Under the pieces are notes generated by a model, which was not told the DNA's origin, did no database searches, and was given only the letters and a program-made list of their open reading frames with translations. A DNA stretch of 35,331 bases, taken from positions 1 through 35,331 of IMG/VR virus record IMGVR_UViG_3300042406_001679. One strand, 5' to 3'. Each line of letters begins with the position of its first letter. The first letter of the stretch is position 1. Shown piece by piece: positions 35,201-35,331 of the stretch. The position numbers were made by a program, and so were the translations under genes. Source of the DNA: a virus.

Positions 35201-35331
35201 ATGCTAGGCAGAATATCTTCATCAACAAGTCCAATTAAACCCTCAAAATCGTCTGATGTTGTTCGGGAAGGTTTAATCTGTTGTTACGAATTTTCTACAC
35301 CAGGTTCTTATTCTAGTTCAGCCGGATCAAC
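35201..35331 (+). CDS. start of next gene, probably a LamG-type virion protein (3' end outside window)
   Basis: An open frame starts at ATG 35201, four bases after the preceding stop, and runs to the end of the window (43 codons). It begins MLGRISSSTSPIKPSKSSD and continues with EGLICCYEFSTPGSYSS. The G-L-I-x-x-Y-x-x-x-x-P-x-S-Y pattern is the usual first strand of LamG/concanavalin-like domains in phage virion proteins. Too little is present to be certain. Confidence 0.5.
   Translation, partial: MLGRISSSTSPIKPSKSSDVVREGLICCYEFSTPGSYSSSAGS

Overview
The window is a block of late genes from a large, AT-rich, tailed bacteriophage of the contractile-tail (T4-like myovirus) kind. The evidence is a T4 gp55-type late sigma factor followed by baseplate genes in T4-like order (OB-fold hub protein, gp25-like wedge, gp6-like/baseplate J wedge, a gp7-like giant) and then very large modular tail-fibre genes. 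Fibre modules of this style are familiar from uncultivated marine phages, so a marine or aquatic source is likely. The host cannot be named from this window. No tRNA, CRISPR array or insertion sequence was seen. || Layout: (1) 1-581 is the end of a RecB/Cas4-like PD-(D/E)XK nuclease. (2) 618-1640 is a free-standing homing endonuclease of the EDxHD (Vsr-like) type. It runs directly into a glycosyltransferase gene split by a 255-nt group I intron (exon 1 1528-1567, intron 1568-1822, exon 2 1823-3027). The splice sites are fixed to the base by P1 and P10 pairings. (3) 3045-5696 carries a second GT4-like glycosyltransferase, a small membrane protein, the late sigma factor and a small helical protein. 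(4) 5696-22754 is the baseplate/tail module: hub, a tail protein with a possible cell-wall hydrolase domain, gp25, gp6, a DNRLRE-like protein, a LamG-containing giant and three further structural proteins. (5) 22756-27288 is a 1415-aa repeat fibre with a C1q-like tip and a small downstream protein. (6) 27274-28764 is the only minus-strand stretch: an unknown protein, a PTH2-like protein and a NADAR-family N-glycosidase. (7) 28924-35196 holds three more fibre-like proteins built from shared modules, with two candidate late promoters (ATAAATA) and one strong terminator. (8) 35201 to the end is the start of another, probably LamG-type, protein. || How it fits together: the late sigma factor would direct RNA polymerase to late promoters such as the two ATAAATA sites, driving the virion genes. 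The baseplate genes are packed almost stop-to-start and look co-transcribed. The minus-strand cassette breaks this order and looks like accessory cargo, possibly for handling host defence or stress chemistry (inference). || The most unusual part is 582-1865. The endonuclease gene lies outside the intron but its 3' end overlaps exon 1 and the intron core. Unspliced and spliced RNA therefore predict two different endonuclease C-termini, while the glycosyltransferase can be made only after splicing. This resembles a captured intermediate between a free-standing endonuclease with a separate intron and a mobile intron.
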